DNA of 64,000 nucleotides, taken from assembly GCA_031177685.1 (NCBI GenBank), contig JAPSGI010000006.1, forward strand, positions 1 through 64,000, read 5' to 3'. Position 1 is the stretch's first letter. Every line of letters begins with the position of its first letter. Of the stretch, positions 9,075 through 17,395 are shown in pieces. The notes below the pieces were generated by a model, which saw only the letters and a list, made by a program, of their open reading frames with translations, did no database searches and was not told the DNA's origin. Origin of the DNA: Solirubrobacteraceae bacterium. Its GTDB lineage: Bacteria; Actinomycetota; Thermoleophilia; Solirubrobacterales; Solirubrobacteraceae. Made by a program: the position numbers and the translations under genes.

Positions 9075-10450
9075 GCCGCCGCGGCGGCGAGCAGCTCGTC
9101 GCGCGACGCCAGCTTCACCCGCGGGCGCTCCTGCGCGCTGCCGAGCGCGAGCTCGTGCTCGTCGATCGCACGCCAGCCGTCGACCGTGACGAGGTCGGGC
9201 TTGCGTTCGGCCAGCAGCGCGTCGATGCGCTCGCGCTCCGGCTCCGGCGGCGCCGCCAGCACGCCCGCCTGAAGATCCTCCGCGAGGCAGCCGACCGTCT
9301 CCTCGGCGTCGCGCTTGTTCGTGCCCAGGATCCCCGTGGGGCCGCGCTTGATCCAGCCGACGGCGTACACGCCGGGGAGCGGCTCGCCGTCCGGACCGCG
9401 CACGCGGCCGCGCTGGTTGGGCAGCACGAAGCTGCGCTCGTCGAAGGGGACGTCGGGCAGCGGCACCGCGCGGTAGCCCACGGAGCGCAGGACGAGCCCG
9501 CACTCGATCGTCTCGACCGCCTCGTCCACGGGGCGCGCGCGCAGCGCGCCGTCGTCGGAGCGCACGATCTCGTTGCGCCGGACGTCGACGGCCTCGACGC
9601 GCTCGGCCCCGCGGATCTCCACGGGCGAGCGCAGGAAGCGCAGGGAGATGCGCCGCGCGGCGTCGGTCCGCGGCGGCCGGGCCGCGAACTCCCGCAGCAG
9701 CTTGACGTTGGTGCGCGCGGTGAACGTGCCCTGCTCGTCCAGCCACTCGCGCGACACCGGGTCGAGCTCGACGTCCTCGGGGTCCACGCGCATGTCGACG
9801 CCTTTCAGATGGCCCAGCTCGCGCAGCTCGGCGCTGGTGAACGCGGCCTGCGCGGGCCCGCGGCGACCGAGCACCACGACCTCGCGGACGCGGCTCTCGC
9901 GCAGCGCGGCCAGGGCGTGGTCGGCCACGTCCGTGCGCTCCAGATCCGCCACGCTCAGCGCGAGGATCCGCGTCACGTCGGCCGCCACGTTGCCGTTGCC
10001 GATGACCACGGCGCGCTGCGCGGAGAGGTCGAACTCGCGCTCGCGGTAGTCCGGGTGGCCGTTGTACCAGGCGACGAACTCGGTGGCCGCCCAGCTGCCC
10101 GGCAGGTCCTCGCCGGGGATGCCCAGCGACTTGTCGGTCTGCGCGCCCGTGGCGTAGACGACCGCCGTGTAGTGGCGCATCAGCTCGGAATGGGAGACGT
10201 CGGTGCCGACCTCGACGTTGCCCACGAAGCGGCAGCCGCGCTGCAGCGTCTCGCGGTCGAAGGTGTCGTCCAGGCGCTTGATCTCCTGGTGGTCGGGCGC
10301 CACGCCGCCGCGCAGCAGCCCCCACGGCGTGGGCAGCCGCTCGAGCAGGTCGATCTCGACGTCGCCGCGCGCCCGCAGAAGGCACGCCGCCGCGAACGCC
10401 CCGGCGGGGCCGGCGCCGACGATGGCCACCCGCGGTCGCGTCCCGGACAT
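9035..10450 (-). CDS. fprA: ferredoxin-NADP+ reductase, FprA / adrenodoxin reductase type
   Basis: A 471-residue FAD enzyme that passes electrons between NADPH and the ferredoxin encoded just upstream. RVAIVGAGPAGAFAA binds FAD, LLERLPTPWGLLRGGVAPDHQEIK is the adrenodoxin-reductase block, VVIGNGNVAADVTRIL binds NADP and WIKRGPTGILGTNKRDA is the conserved C-terminal FAD block of this subfamily. The ATG overlaps the ferredoxin stop as TGATG, so the two are co-transcribed and probably translationally coupled. The pair likely feeds P450s or other oxygenases; the nearby monooxygenase uses NADPH directly, so no link to it is claimed. Confidence 0.94.
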   Translation of the reverse strand: MSGTRPRVAIVGAGPAGAFAAACLLRARGDVEIDLLERLPTPWGLLRGGVAPDHQEIKRLDDTFDRETLQRGCRFVGNVEVGTDVSHSELMRHYTAVVYATGAQTDKSLGIPGEDLPGSWAATEFVAWYNGHPDYREREFDLSAQRAVVIGNGNVAADVTRILALSVADLERTDVADHALAALRESRVREVVVLGRRGPAQAAFTSAELRELGHLKGVDMRVDPEDVELDPVSREWLDEQGTFTARTNVKLLREFAARPPRTDAARRISLRFLRSPVEIRGAERVEAVDVRRNEIVRSDDGALRARPVDEAVETIECGLVLRSVGYRAVPLPDVPFDERSFVLPNQRGRVRGPDGEPLPGVYAVGWIKRGPTGILGTNKRDAEETVGCLAEDLQAGVLAAPPEPERERIDALLAERKPDLVTVDGWRAIDEHELALGSAQERPRVKLASRDELLAAAAAQATRSRAGAPSS

Positions 10451-10731
10451 CAGGCGGCGGTGCGCTCCGCGGTGCTCAGCTCGGCGAAGAAGTCCGCGTT
10501 GAGCTCGAGCGCGTAGGCGAACTTCTCGGGGACTTCGAACTCGGCGAAGATCGCGTCGACCGGGCAGGCCTCCACGCAGGCGTCGCAGTCGATGCAGACC
10601 GCGGGATCGATGTAGAGCTGCTCGGCGGTCTCGAAGTCGGGCGCACCCGGCTTGGGGTGGATGCAGTCGACGGGGCAGACCTCGATGCAGGAGTCGTCCT
10701 TGATGCAGCTGCCGGTGATGACGTAGGTCAT
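10450..10731 (-). CDS. ferredoxin, two-cluster (7Fe/8Fe) type
   Basis: A 93-residue low-potential electron carrier, partner of FprA downstream. Cluster ligands are C9, C15, C19 and C23 ([17 protein letters not shown]) and the second set [16 protein letters not shown]. The first interval is CxxxxxC, two residues shorter than the C-x7-C I know from FdxC/FdxA-type actinobacterial proteins and Azotobacter FdI, and no extra Cys lies within it. The C-terminal extension ([17 protein letters not shown]) is typical of 7Fe ferredoxins. It is first in a two-gene operon with fprA. Confidence 0.93.
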   Translation of the reverse strand: MTYVITGSCIKDDSCIEVCPVDCIHPKPGAPDFETAEQLYIDPAVCIDCDACVEACPVDAIFAEFEVPEKFAYALELNADFFAELSTAERTAA

Positions 10732-10927
10732 GTCACCCGGAAGGCTACATACCCGGGAAACCCGAGTGCCTTTTGGGAGCTTGCGTCGGCATGCGGACGC
10801 GCATCGTCCGCCCGGGATGGCTACAGTGTGCGTACAACGCCGGGCACGGAGTCCGGCACAGACGTGCTTGCGTTCAGTAGACGTTGCCTCACCGCACCTC
10901 CGCTGCGCTGCACAGGAGGAGCATCAC

Positions 10928-11131
10928 ATGGCAACTGGAACCGTGAAGTGGTTCAGCGACGAGAAGGGCTTCGGCTTCATCACGCCCGACGAGGCCGGCA
11001 AGGACCTCTTCGTCCATCATCAGGCGATCATCGGCGAGGGCTTTCGCTCGCTCGCCGAGGGCGCCAAGGTGTCCTACGACGCCGAGGCCGGAGACAAGGG
11101 CCCCAAGGCCGTCAACGTCCAGGCGCTCTAG
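10928..11131 (+). CDS. cspA: cold shock protein, CspA family
   Basis: A 67-residue single OB-fold RNA chaperone. RNP1 (KGFGFITP) and RNP2 (LFVHHQAI) are intact, and [10 protein letters not shown] is the family start. ATG 10928 is fixed by a strong AGGAGG at 10914-10919. The approximately 190 bp upstream are non-coding and would give a long 5' leader, as expected for csp genes whose leader folds with temperature; a TACAGT box at about 10821 is a candidate -10. A rho-independent-type hairpin follows the gene. Confidence 0.96.
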   Translation: MATGTVKWFSDEKGFGFITPDEAGKDLFVHHQAIIGEGFRSLAEGAKVSYDAEAGDKGPKAVNVQAL

Positions 11132-11173
11132 CCAGGACGTCGCGGGCCGCCAGGCCCGCTCCGGAAGCACAGG

Positions 11174-11206
11174 AAGCCCCCGCGATTCGCGGGGGTTTCT
11201 TCGTTG
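11174..11206 (+). terminator. terminator of cspA
   Basis: GAAGCCCCCGCG, loop ATT, CGCGGGGGTTTC forms a 12-bp stem with one G-T, followed by a T-rich TTTCTTCGTT stretch. Confidence 0.85.
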
Positions 11207-11229
11207 AGAGGGCGCGATACTGCTCGAGC

Positions 11230-11664
11230 ATGGCCTTCGTTCCGACCGCCCGTCACCTGCTGCGCGCCAAGGACCTCGCCGACGCGCGCTACGCCGAGCC
11301 GCTGTGCGTCGACGACCTGGCGCGCGCCGCCGGCCTCTCGCGGGCCCACTTCAGCCGCGCGTTCCGCGCCGCGTTCGGTGAGTCGCCCCACGCCTACCTG
11401 CTGACTCGCCGCCTGGAGCGCGCGGCGGCGCTGCTGCTGACGACCGACCGTTCGGTGGCGGACGTGTGCTTCTCGGTGGGCCTGCGCAGCGTCGGCTCGT
11501 TCACCACGAGCTTCACGCGGACCTACGGCCGCTCGCCGACGGCCTACCGCGCGGCGTTCCCGCCCGCCTCCGAGCTCGCCATGGTCCCGGGATGCGTGGT
11601 GCGCGCCTACGCACGGCCCCAACGCCGCACGTTTCGAGAAGACAGCGCCGCGACTCCCGCCTAG
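11230..11664 (+). CDS. AraC-family regulator, DNA-binding domain only
   Basis: A 144-residue protein consisting almost entirely of the double-HTH AraC/XylS domain: LCVDDLARAAGLSRAHFSRAFRAAFGESP is the first HTH and VADVCFSVGLRSVGSFTTSFTRTYGRSPTAYR the second, ending in the family signature. No ligand-binding domain is present. A 30-residue tail follows. The VOC gene lies 36 bp downstream on the same strand, and such AraC plus VOC pairs are commonly co-inherited. It may regulate the VOC gene; effector unknown. Confidence 0.9.
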   Translation: MAFVPTARHLLRAKDLADARYAEPLCVDDLARAAGLSRAHFSRAFRAAFGESPHAYLLTRRLERAAALLLTTDRSVADVCFSVGLRSVGSFTTSFTRTYGRSPTAYRAAFPPASELAMVPGCVVRAYARPQRRTFREDSAATPA

Positions 11665-11700
11665 CATCGGCCGCGTACCCCACTCGATCGGGAGGAACCG

Positions 11701-12126
11701 ATGATCAGGCTCACCAACGCGCAGGTCTGGGTCCACGACCAGGACGAGGCGCTCGCCTTCTACACCGACAAGCTCGGCATGGAGGTCCGCGCCGACGTGA
11801 CGCTGCCCGAGATGGACTTTCGCTGGCTGAGGGTCGGGCCCGTCGCCCAACCGGACGTCGGCATCGTGCTGATGGCGATTCCCGGCCCGCCGGTGATGGA
11901 CGCCGAAACGGCCGAGCAGGTGCGCGCGCTGATGTCCAAGGGCTTCGCGGGCACGATCTTCCTCACGACCGACGACTGCCAGGCGGCCCACGCCGAGCTC
12001 GTGAGCCGCGGCGTCGAGTTCACCGAGGAGCCCGAGGAGCGTCCCTACGGGATCGACTCGGCCTTCCGCGATCCCTCGGGCAACAGCATCCGCCTCACGC
12101 AGGTCAAGGAGATGGCCACCGCCTGA
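11701..12126 (+). CDS. VOC-superfamily protein (glyoxalase/bleomycin-resistance fold)
   Basis: A 141-residue protein with two beta-alpha-beta-beta-beta repeats: start VWVHDQDEALAFYTDKLGMEVRADV, end FRDPSGNSIRLTQ with the metal-ligand Glu position replaced by Ser (SIRL where many have the ligand in ELxQ). The family covers glyoxalase I, dioxygenases, antibiotic-binding proteins and pure binders. A good GGGAGGAA ribosome site precedes ATG 11701. Function unassigned; it follows an AraC-type regulator. Confidence 0.88.
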   Translation: MIRLTNAQVWVHDQDEALAFYTDKLGMEVRADVTLPEMDFRWLRVGPVAQPDVGIVLMAIPGPPVMDAETAEQVRALMSKGFAGTIFLTTDDCQAAHAELVSRGVEFTEEPEERPYGIDSAFRDPSGNSIRLTQVKEMATA

Positions 12127-12159
12127 TGCCAGGCCATCTGCGCGCTACCTTTCGCGCGG

Positions 12160-13113
12160 ATGGACTTCTACTTCGACGCGACCGACCCCACGGCGGTCAC
12201 GGATCTGCGGGGGAAGCTCTCGGCGTTCTTCGCGCGTCACGCGGCGCCGGGGTCCGACATTCCCGGCGCCGAGCTCGCCGTCGGCGAGCTGCTGGCCAAC
12301 GCGGTGCGCCACGCGCCCGGGCCCGCCTGGGTCCACGTGGACTGGACCGAGCCGCGCCCGCGCGTGGAGGTCCACGACCTCGGGCCGGGCTTCCGGTTGC
12401 AGGTGGCGCTGCCCGAGGACCCGCTGGCCCTGGGCGGCCGCGGGCTCTTCATCGTGTCGCACGTCGCCGACGACCTCGCCGCGGCGGCCAAGCGCGCCGG
12501 CGGAAGCCGCGTGTCGGCCGTGATGCCCGTGGAGCGCCGTGTGGAGCGCAGCCACGACCCGCAGCCCAAGCGCCGCGACGCCCTGCCGGCGCCCGAGGAG
12601 GCGCATCCGGACGGGACATTCGGCCGCGAGTCGTTCCTGCGCGCGCTGGTGGTGCAGCTGGCGGAGACCGTCGAGGCGCAGGACGGCCCCGACGCCGCCC
12701 AGGCCGCGGTCGCCCAGGTCGGCGCCGACGTGGGCGGACGGATGGAGGAGGAGTACCGCAACGCCCGCGAGATCGTCGGGAAGCTCTCGCCCGAGCAGAT
12801 CGCGGACCTCTACGTCCGCCTCAAGGCGGCGATCGGCGGCGACTTCTACGTGATCGAGGCCGACGAGGAGAAGATCGTCCTGGGCAACCGCGCGTGTCCG
12901 TTCGGGGACGTGGTCAAGCGCGCGCCCGGCCTGTGCCGGATGACGTCGAGCGTGTTCGGCGGCATCGCGGCGCGCAACGCCGGCGGCGCGTCCGTCGTGC
13001 TGGAGGAGCGCATCGCCGTCGGCGATCCGGAGTGCCGGGTCGTGGTCTGGCTGGGCGGAGAGAAGCGCGGACGCTGGGAAGCCGCGCACGACTACGCCGG
13101 CCCCGCCGGCTGA
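12160..13113 (+). CDS. HATPase (anti-sigma-type kinase) fused to methanogen output domain 1-like sensor
   Basis: A 317-residue soluble fusion. Residues about 10-125 are a GHKL ATPase of the RsbW type: ELAVGELLANAVRHAPG is the N box and LGGRGLFIVSHVADDL the G box region. Residues about 150-310 resemble the MetOD1 output domain, with a C-x-F segment NRACPFGDVVKRAPGLCRMTSSVFGG that keeps two or three Cys. Such proteins are expected to phosphorylate or bind an anti-sigma antagonist, or to act in light- or redox-linked signalling; partner unknown, and no sigma or antagonist gene is adjacent. A TACCTT box ends 8 nt before ATG. Confidence 0.8.
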   Translation: MDFYFDATDPTAVTDLRGKLSAFFARHAAPGSDIPGAELAVGELLANAVRHAPGPAWVHVDWTEPRPRVEVHDLGPGFRLQVALPEDPLALGGRGLFIVSHVADDLAAAAKRAGGSRVSAVMPVERRVERSHDPQPKRRDALPAPEEAHPDGTFGRESFLRALVVQLAETVEAQDGPDAAQAAVAQVGADVGGRMEEEYRNAREIVGKLSPEQIADLYVRLKAAIGGDFYVIEADEEKIVLGNRACPFGDVVKRAPGLCRMTSSVFGGIAARNAGGASVVLEERIAVGDPECRVVVWLGGEKRGRWEAAHDYAGPAG

Positions 13114-13221
13114 CGCGCGTCACCGCCCGAACGCTGCGAGTGTCGCGCCGCTGACAGACGGGCCGGCGCCCCGCCGGGAGCCTTTCGGTCGTACCCCACG
13201 ACCCACCGAAAGGACTCCCAC

Positions 13222-13908
13222 ATGCGCTCCATCGCAACCAAGGCCGCCCTCGCCACCGCCGCTCTGTGCCTCGGCCTGACCGGCACGGCGTCCGCCCTAC
13301 CGGGCAAGGCCAAGATCGACCGCGACGACCTGAAGTCAAACGTCGTCAAGTCGTTCCACATCAAGGCCAAGCAGGTCAAGACCTCCGACCTCGCCGACCG
13401 CGCGGTCACGCAGGCCAAGCTCGGTCTGGGCTCCGTCGGCTCCGACCAGGTGCTCGACGAGTCGCTGACCGGCACGGATGTCAAGGACGAGTCGCTCACC
13501 GCGGCAGAGATCCAGAACGCGTCGCTGACCGGCGCGGACGTCCAGGACAACTCCCTCACGGGCGACGACATCCAGGAGTCGACCCTGCAGGGCTTCATGT
13601 CCAACCAGGTCCGCTACGTGGTCAACCAGGCGGCCCCGGTGCCCGGCGGCAACGGCGGGTTCCCCTCGTCGGTCGAGGTCAACTGCCCCGCGGGCGAGCG
13701 CGCCATCGGCGGCAGCGCGGCGTGGATCATCCCGAACTTCCAGGACGGGAACGTTCCCACCGCGCTGGACGTGAACATCACCGCCTCGATGCCCAAGCCG
13801 GCCCAGCCGGGCACGGGCAACGCGACGGGCTGGCACGCCTCCGGCCGCAACTTCAGCGGCACGGAGCGCGCCCTGCGCGTCTACGCGATCTGCGTCCCTG
13901 CGGCGTAG
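13222..13908 (+). CDS. secreted protein with pentapeptide-like SLTGxDV repeats
   Basis: A 228-residue exported protein: signal peptide residues 1-26 (ATAALCLGLTGTASA). Residues about 75-115 hold a five-residue periodicity with L, V or I at every fifth position (DESLTGTDVK, DESLTAAEIQ, NASLTGADVQ, DNSLTGDDIQ), like a short pentapeptide beta-helix. The C-terminal domain has VNCPAGERAIGGSAAW and ends RVYAICVPAA, so two Cys may pair. This domain pairing recurs, as I recall, in Solirubrobacterales. Function unknown. A GAAAGGA ribosome site and a downstream terminator delimit a single-gene unit. Confidence 0.85.
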   Translation: MRSIATKAALATAALCLGLTGTASALPGKAKIDRDDLKSNVVKSFHIKAKQVKTSDLADRAVTQAKLGLGSVGSDQVLDESLTGTDVKDESLTAAEIQNASLTGADVQDNSLTGDDIQESTLQGFMSNQVRYVVNQAAPVPGGNGGFPSSVEVNCPAGERAIGGSAAWIIPNFQDGNVPTALDVNITASMPKPAQPGTGNATGWHASGRNFSGTERALRVYAICVPAA

Positions 13909-13932
13909 GCCCCACACCCCAACCATCCCAGC

Positions 13933-13966
13933 GCGAAGCCCCCGCCCCGGCGGGGGCTTCGTCGTT
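13933..13966 (+). terminator. terminator after the repeat protein
   Basis: GAAGCCCCCG and CGGGGGCTTC form a 10-bp perfect stem around CCCCG, followed by GTCGTT. It lies between convergent genes (next gene is minus strand) and may serve both. Confidence 0.8.
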
Positions 13967-13969
13967 GCG

Positions 13970-15358
13970 TCAGACCGCGAGCGCGACGCGCGCGGGCGCC
14001 CGCGTGACGCGGTCGCCGCCCGCCCGCTTGGCGTGGTACATGGCCGCGTCCGCGCGCGCGAACAGCTCGCCCTGGTCGATTCCCTCGCTGGGATCGAACT
14101 CCGCCACGCCGACGGAGACCGAGCTCCACGGCGGCGCGGGCCCGCCGTCGAGGTGGCGGGCGGCGATGCCGGCGCGCAGGTCGTCGGCCACGCGCGCGGC
14201 CTGGTCGAGGCTGGACTGCGGCAGGTAGACGGCGAACTCGTCGCCGCCCACCCTGGCCGCGGGGTCCGTGACGCGCAGACGGGCGCGCAGGACCTCGGCG
14301 ACCGCGCACAGCAGCCGGTCGCCGGCCTCGTGCCCCAGCGTGTCGTTGACCTCCTTGAGCCCGTCGAGGTCCAGCGACAGCAGTGCACCCGGAAGGCGGT
14401 GGCGGCGCGCCAGGCGCAGCTCGCGCGTCAGCTCCTCCTCGAAGCGATGGCGGTTGAACAGCCCGGTCAGGTGGTCATGGCTGGCGAGCCGGTAGAGCTG
14501 GCCCTCCAGCGCCCGGCGCGCGCGGTCCGCGCGGGCGAGCGCCTTGGCGCTGCGCCGGATCACGACCACGAGGACGCCAACGGTGGCGGCGGTGAACAGC
14601 CACGTGCCCACGCGCTCGCCGAACAGGTCCAGGCGCGCCCCCTCCAGCCGCAGCCAGCCGAGCAGCAGCGGCGCCAGCACGGCGATCGGGAGCAGCTGGC
14701 GCGACATCATCGCGGCGGGATCGCTCGTCGTGATCACGCGCAGCAGGCGCCCGCGCGGGCGGGCCAGCGCGATCGCCGAGCTCAGCGCCAGCATGGCGAC
14801 GGCCGCGGGGACGGACATCCGGGATGCCGAGGCCGGTCCGTAGAGGAAGGGGATCGAGTAGGCGTAGCCCACCAGCGACGCCGCGGCGACGACGGTCACG
14901 GGCACCGCGGCCACCTCGCCCACGCCCCAGCCGCGCCGGGGCGGCGCGTCGAGGCTCAGCAGCGCGACGCCCAGCAGGACGAAGCCCAGCGCCGTGTTCA
15001 GCGCGAGGCGGCTGGGCTGGTCGAAGCCGAGGTCCAGGTTCGAGGCGTACTCCGCGACGAACGCCGCGCCCAGCACGACGGAGTACGTCGCGAGTGCGCG
15101 GCCGGCGGTGCGCCGGCGCCGGTCCGCCGCCGGGTCGCGCAGCGCGAGCAGCGCCAGGCCGCAGGCCAGCAGGCCGGATGCGGTGCTCGGCCGCAGGGTC
15201 ATCGACCCGGATCCGGGCGTGCCCAGGAGGGCCAGGTCGAGCGCCCAGCTGCCCACGCCCACGATGCCCGCGGCGATCGCGGTCCAGGCCGCGACGGTGG
15301 CGAAGCGGGTGACGGAGCGCGGGATGCGGTCGGTCGGCGAAACGGCGTTTTCCCCCAC
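13970..15358 (-). CDS. membrane-bound diguanylate cyclase (GGDEF)
   Basis: A 462-residue protein with about eight N-terminal membrane segments (for example VAAWTAIAAGIVGVGSWALD, VPAAVAMLALSSAIALA) and a C-terminal GGDEF domain starting near residue 285 (SHDHLTGLFNRHRF). The active motif GGDEF is intact and is preceded by RVTD five residues upstream, the RxxD inhibitory site for product feedback. It should make cyclic di-GMP from two GTP, with input sensed by the membrane part. No EAL domain. Monocistronic. Confidence 0.93.
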   Translation of the reverse strand: MGENAVSPTDRIPRSVTRFATVAAWTAIAAGIVGVGSWALDLALLGTPGSGSMTLRPSTASGLLACGLALLALRDPAADRRRRTAGRALATYSVVLGAAFVAEYASNLDLGFDQPSRLALNTALGFVLLGVALLSLDAPPRRGWGVGEVAAVPVTVVAAASLVGYAYSIPFLYGPASASRMSVPAAVAMLALSSAIALARPRGRLLRVITTSDPAAMMSRQLLPIAVLAPLLLGWLRLEGARLDLFGERVGTWLFTAATVGVLVVVIRRSAKALARADRARRALEGQLYRLASHDHLTGLFNRHRFEEELTRELRLARRHRLPGALLSLDLDGLKEVNDTLGHEAGDRLLCAVAEVLRARLRVTDPAARVGGDEFAVYLPQSSLDQAARVADDLRAGIAARHLDGGPAPPWSSVSVGVAEFDPSEGIDQGELFARADAAMYHAKRAGGDRVTRAPARVALAV

Positions 15359-15447
15359 GAACTCGTAAATCGACCGTCGCCACCCGGATTTCCAGCGTTT
15401 CGCGCGGCGCTTCGGTGCAAACGGGTGCCGCTGCTACGGTGCCGGCG

Positions 15448-15786
15448 ATGCTCCGCAGACTCTTCACGGCCGCGGTGGCGCTCGTCGTCGCGCTGGCCCT
15501 GCCCGCGTGCGGCGGCGACGACGAGACGGTCTCCGTGCCGTCGGCGCCGGTCTCCACGCCGGTCACCCAGACGACCCAGACGCAGACCACGCAGACCCAG
15601 ACGACCGCACCTGCGCCCCCGCCGGCGACCACGCAGTCGACGCCGCCGGCGCGCGAGCCGGGCTCGGGTGGAACGCCCGCGCCCGAGGGCTCGTCGGGCG
15701 GCTCCTCCGGCGGAGGCGAGGCCCAGGAGGCGCAGGAGCGCTTCGAGCAGTTCTGCCGCGAGAACCCCGACGCCTGCGGGGAGTAG
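15448..15786 (+). CDS. small lipoprotein with Thr/Gln-rich spacer
   Basis: A 112-residue probable lipoprotein: LVVALALPACGGDD ends in a lipobox with the Cys at about residue 20. Residues 30-60 are a TQTTQTQTTQ low-complexity stretch, then Pro/Gly/Ser-rich linker, then a short helical acidic tail with two Cys (RFEQFCRENPDACGE). ATG 15448 is preferred over an upstream in-frame start since a TACGGT box ends 7 nt before it. Function unknown. The tail looks like a small folded domain displayed on a flexible stalk. Confidence 0.75.
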   Translation: MLRRLFTAAVALVVALALPACGGDDETVSVPSAPVSTPVTQTTQTQTTQTQTTAPAPPPATTQSTPPAREPGSGGTPAPEGSSGGSSGGGEAQEAQERFEQFCRENPDACGE

Positions 15787-15927
15787 CTAGGCGCTCCAGG
15801 GGTCGCGCCCGCGCGCGCGGGCGCAGGCCCAGCGCCACGCGAGGACGAGCCAGTCGACCACTCCCGCGGCGAGGTGGCCCAGCGGACCGGTGACCAGCCA
15901 GGCGGCCAGGCGGCGATGGAGCGGCAC
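15787..15927 (-). CDS. 46-residue hypothetical membrane-associated protein
   Basis: A short ORF with GTG start at 15927. It reads VPLHRRLAAWLVTGPLGHL, then AAGVVDWLVLAWRW, then ARARGRDPWSA: a basic start, an amphipathic or membrane helix and a GRDPW tail. I recall short actinobacterial hypothetical proteins of this kind ending in GRDP. A TAGCTT box lies 7 nt before the GTG, overlapping the trigger factor -10 on the other strand. Its stop begins on the base after the stop of the convergent lipoprotein gene. Function unknown. Confidence 0.6.
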   Translation of the reverse strand: MPLHRRLAAWLVTGPLGHLAAGVVDWLVLAWRWACARARGRDPWSA

Positions 15928-15934
15928 GGGCGCC

Positions 15935-15944
15935 AAGCTATCGT
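15935..15944. promoter_or_regulatory. overlapping divergent -10 boxes (tig and the 46-residue ORF)
   Basis: Minus strand TAGCTT (15940 to 15935) is 7 nt from GTG 15927. Plus strand TATCGT (15939-15944) is 10 nt from ATG 15955. The two boxes share bases 15939-15940. Confidence 0.6.
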
Positions 15945-15954
15945 TGCGAGCCCG

Positions 15955-17301
15955 ATGGCCGTCAAGACGAACGTCACCGAGCTCCCCGAATCGCGCGTGC
16001 GCGTGGAGGCGGAGGTCTCCGCCGAGGACGTCGAGCGCTCGATCGAGCGCACGGCCCGCGAGCTCGGCCGCCAGCTCAAGATCCCGGGCTTTCGCAAGGG
16101 CAAGGTGCCGCCGCCGGTCGTGGTCAAGCGCATGGGGCGCGCGGCGGTGCTCGACGAGGCCGTGCGCGGGTCGCTGGGAAGCTGGTACGTCGACGCCATC
16201 GACGCCGCGGGGATCGAGCCCGTCGGCGACCCGAGCCTCGACCTCGGCGATCTGCCCGGCGAGGGCCAGCCGCTCACCTTCTCGATCGAGATCGGCGTGC
16301 GCCCGACCGCCACGCTCGGCGAGTACAAGGGGCTGGAGGTCGCCCGGCGCGAGGCCGCGGTGGAGGACGCCGCGGTGGACGCGCAGCTGGAGGAGCTGCG
16401 CGAGCGTCTCGCCCGCCTGGAGACCGCCGAGGACCACGCCGCGCAGACCGGCGACTTCGTGGTCGTGGACTTCACGGGCACGGTGGAAGGCGAGGAGGTC
16501 GAGGGCACGCGGGCGCGCGACGAGCTCGTCGAGGTCGGCGCGGGCCGGCTGCCCGACGAGCTGGACGCCGCGCTGGCCGGCATGAAGGCGGGCGACGAGA
16601 AGGCGGTCGACGTGCCGTTCCCGGACGACCACCACGTCGAGCAGCTGCGCGGAAAGACCGCGACGTTCCAGGTCGCGGTCAAGGAGGTCAAGCGCAAGGA
16701 CCTGCCCGAGCTCGACGACGAGTTCGCCGGCGACGCCGCCGGATTCGACTCGCTCGACGAGCTGCGCGCGGACGTGCGCGCGAAGCTCGAGGCGGCCGAG
16801 GAGCAGGCGATCGACGCGGAGTTCCGCGAGGCGGCGCTCGACGCCGCGGTGGCCAACGCGCGCATCGACGTGCCGGACGCGCTCGTCGACGCGCGCGCGC
16901 ACGAGCTGTGGGAGCAGCTGGGCACCACGCTGGCCCGCCAGGGAATCTCCAAGGACGCCTACCTGCGCATCTCCGGCAAGACCGACGAGCAGATGGTGCA
17001 GGACGCGCGTCCCGACGCCGAGCAGGCGCTGCGGCGCGAGGCGGTCCTGGCCGCCGTGGTGGAGGCGGAGGGCATCGAGCCCTCCGAAGCGGACCTGCTG
17101 GCCGCGCTCGAGCACTCGGCGCAGCACGAGAACACCACGCCGGAGAAGCTGCTGGCCCGGCTGCGCGAGGCCGGACGCCTCGAGGCGCTGCGCCGCGATC
17201 TCGCGGCGCGCCGCGCCGTCGACCTCCTCGCGGAACACGCGAAGCCGATCACTCCCGGCCAGGCCGAGGCGCGCGAGAAGCTCTGGACCCCCGGGTCCTA
17301 G
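15955..17301 (+). CDS. tig: trigger factor
   Basis: A ribosome-associated chaperone and peptidyl-prolyl isomerase, 448 residues. The ribosome-binding signature PGFRKGKVPPPVV is at about 43-55, the FKBP-type PPIase domain (GDFVVVDFTGTVEGEEVEG) at about 160-245, and the SurA-like helical C-domain after it. The family's GFRxGKxP loop docks at L23 by the exit tunnel. It heads the tig-clpP-clpX quality-control cluster, a common order. Confidence 0.96.
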   Translation: MAVKTNVTELPESRVRVEAEVSAEDVERSIERTARELGRQLKIPGFRKGKVPPPVVVKRMGRAAVLDEAVRGSLGSWYVDAIDAAGIEPVGDPSLDLGDLPGEGQPLTFSIEIGVRPTATLGEYKGLEVARREAAVEDAAVDAQLEELRERLARLETAEDHAAQTGDFVVVDFTGTVEGEEVEGTRARDELVEVGAGRLPDELDAALAGMKAGDEKAVDVPFPDDHHVEQLRGKTATFQVAVKEVKRKDLPELDDEFAGDAAGFDSLDELRADVRAKLEAAEEQAIDAEFREAALDAAVANARIDVPDALVDARAHELWEQLGTTLARQGISKDAYLRISGKTDEQMVQDARPDAEQALRREAVLAAVVEAEGIEPSEADLLAALEHSAQHENTTPEKLLARLREAGRLEALRRDLAARRAVDLLAEHAKPITPGQAEAREKLWTPGS

Positions 17302-17395
17302 TCCGTCCGAACCCCCCGGACGGCCCGGGTGGCGTTGCTAACCTGCGGCGCCCGGGCAGGATTCGCCGCGGCAAAGCAAAAGAGAAGCGAGGCAC

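Noticed and set aside
10741-10927. A separate ORF upstream of cspA in frame with it
   Set aside because: The in-frame extension has no conservation signs, and AGGAGG fixes ATG 10928; the interval is the expected csp leader.
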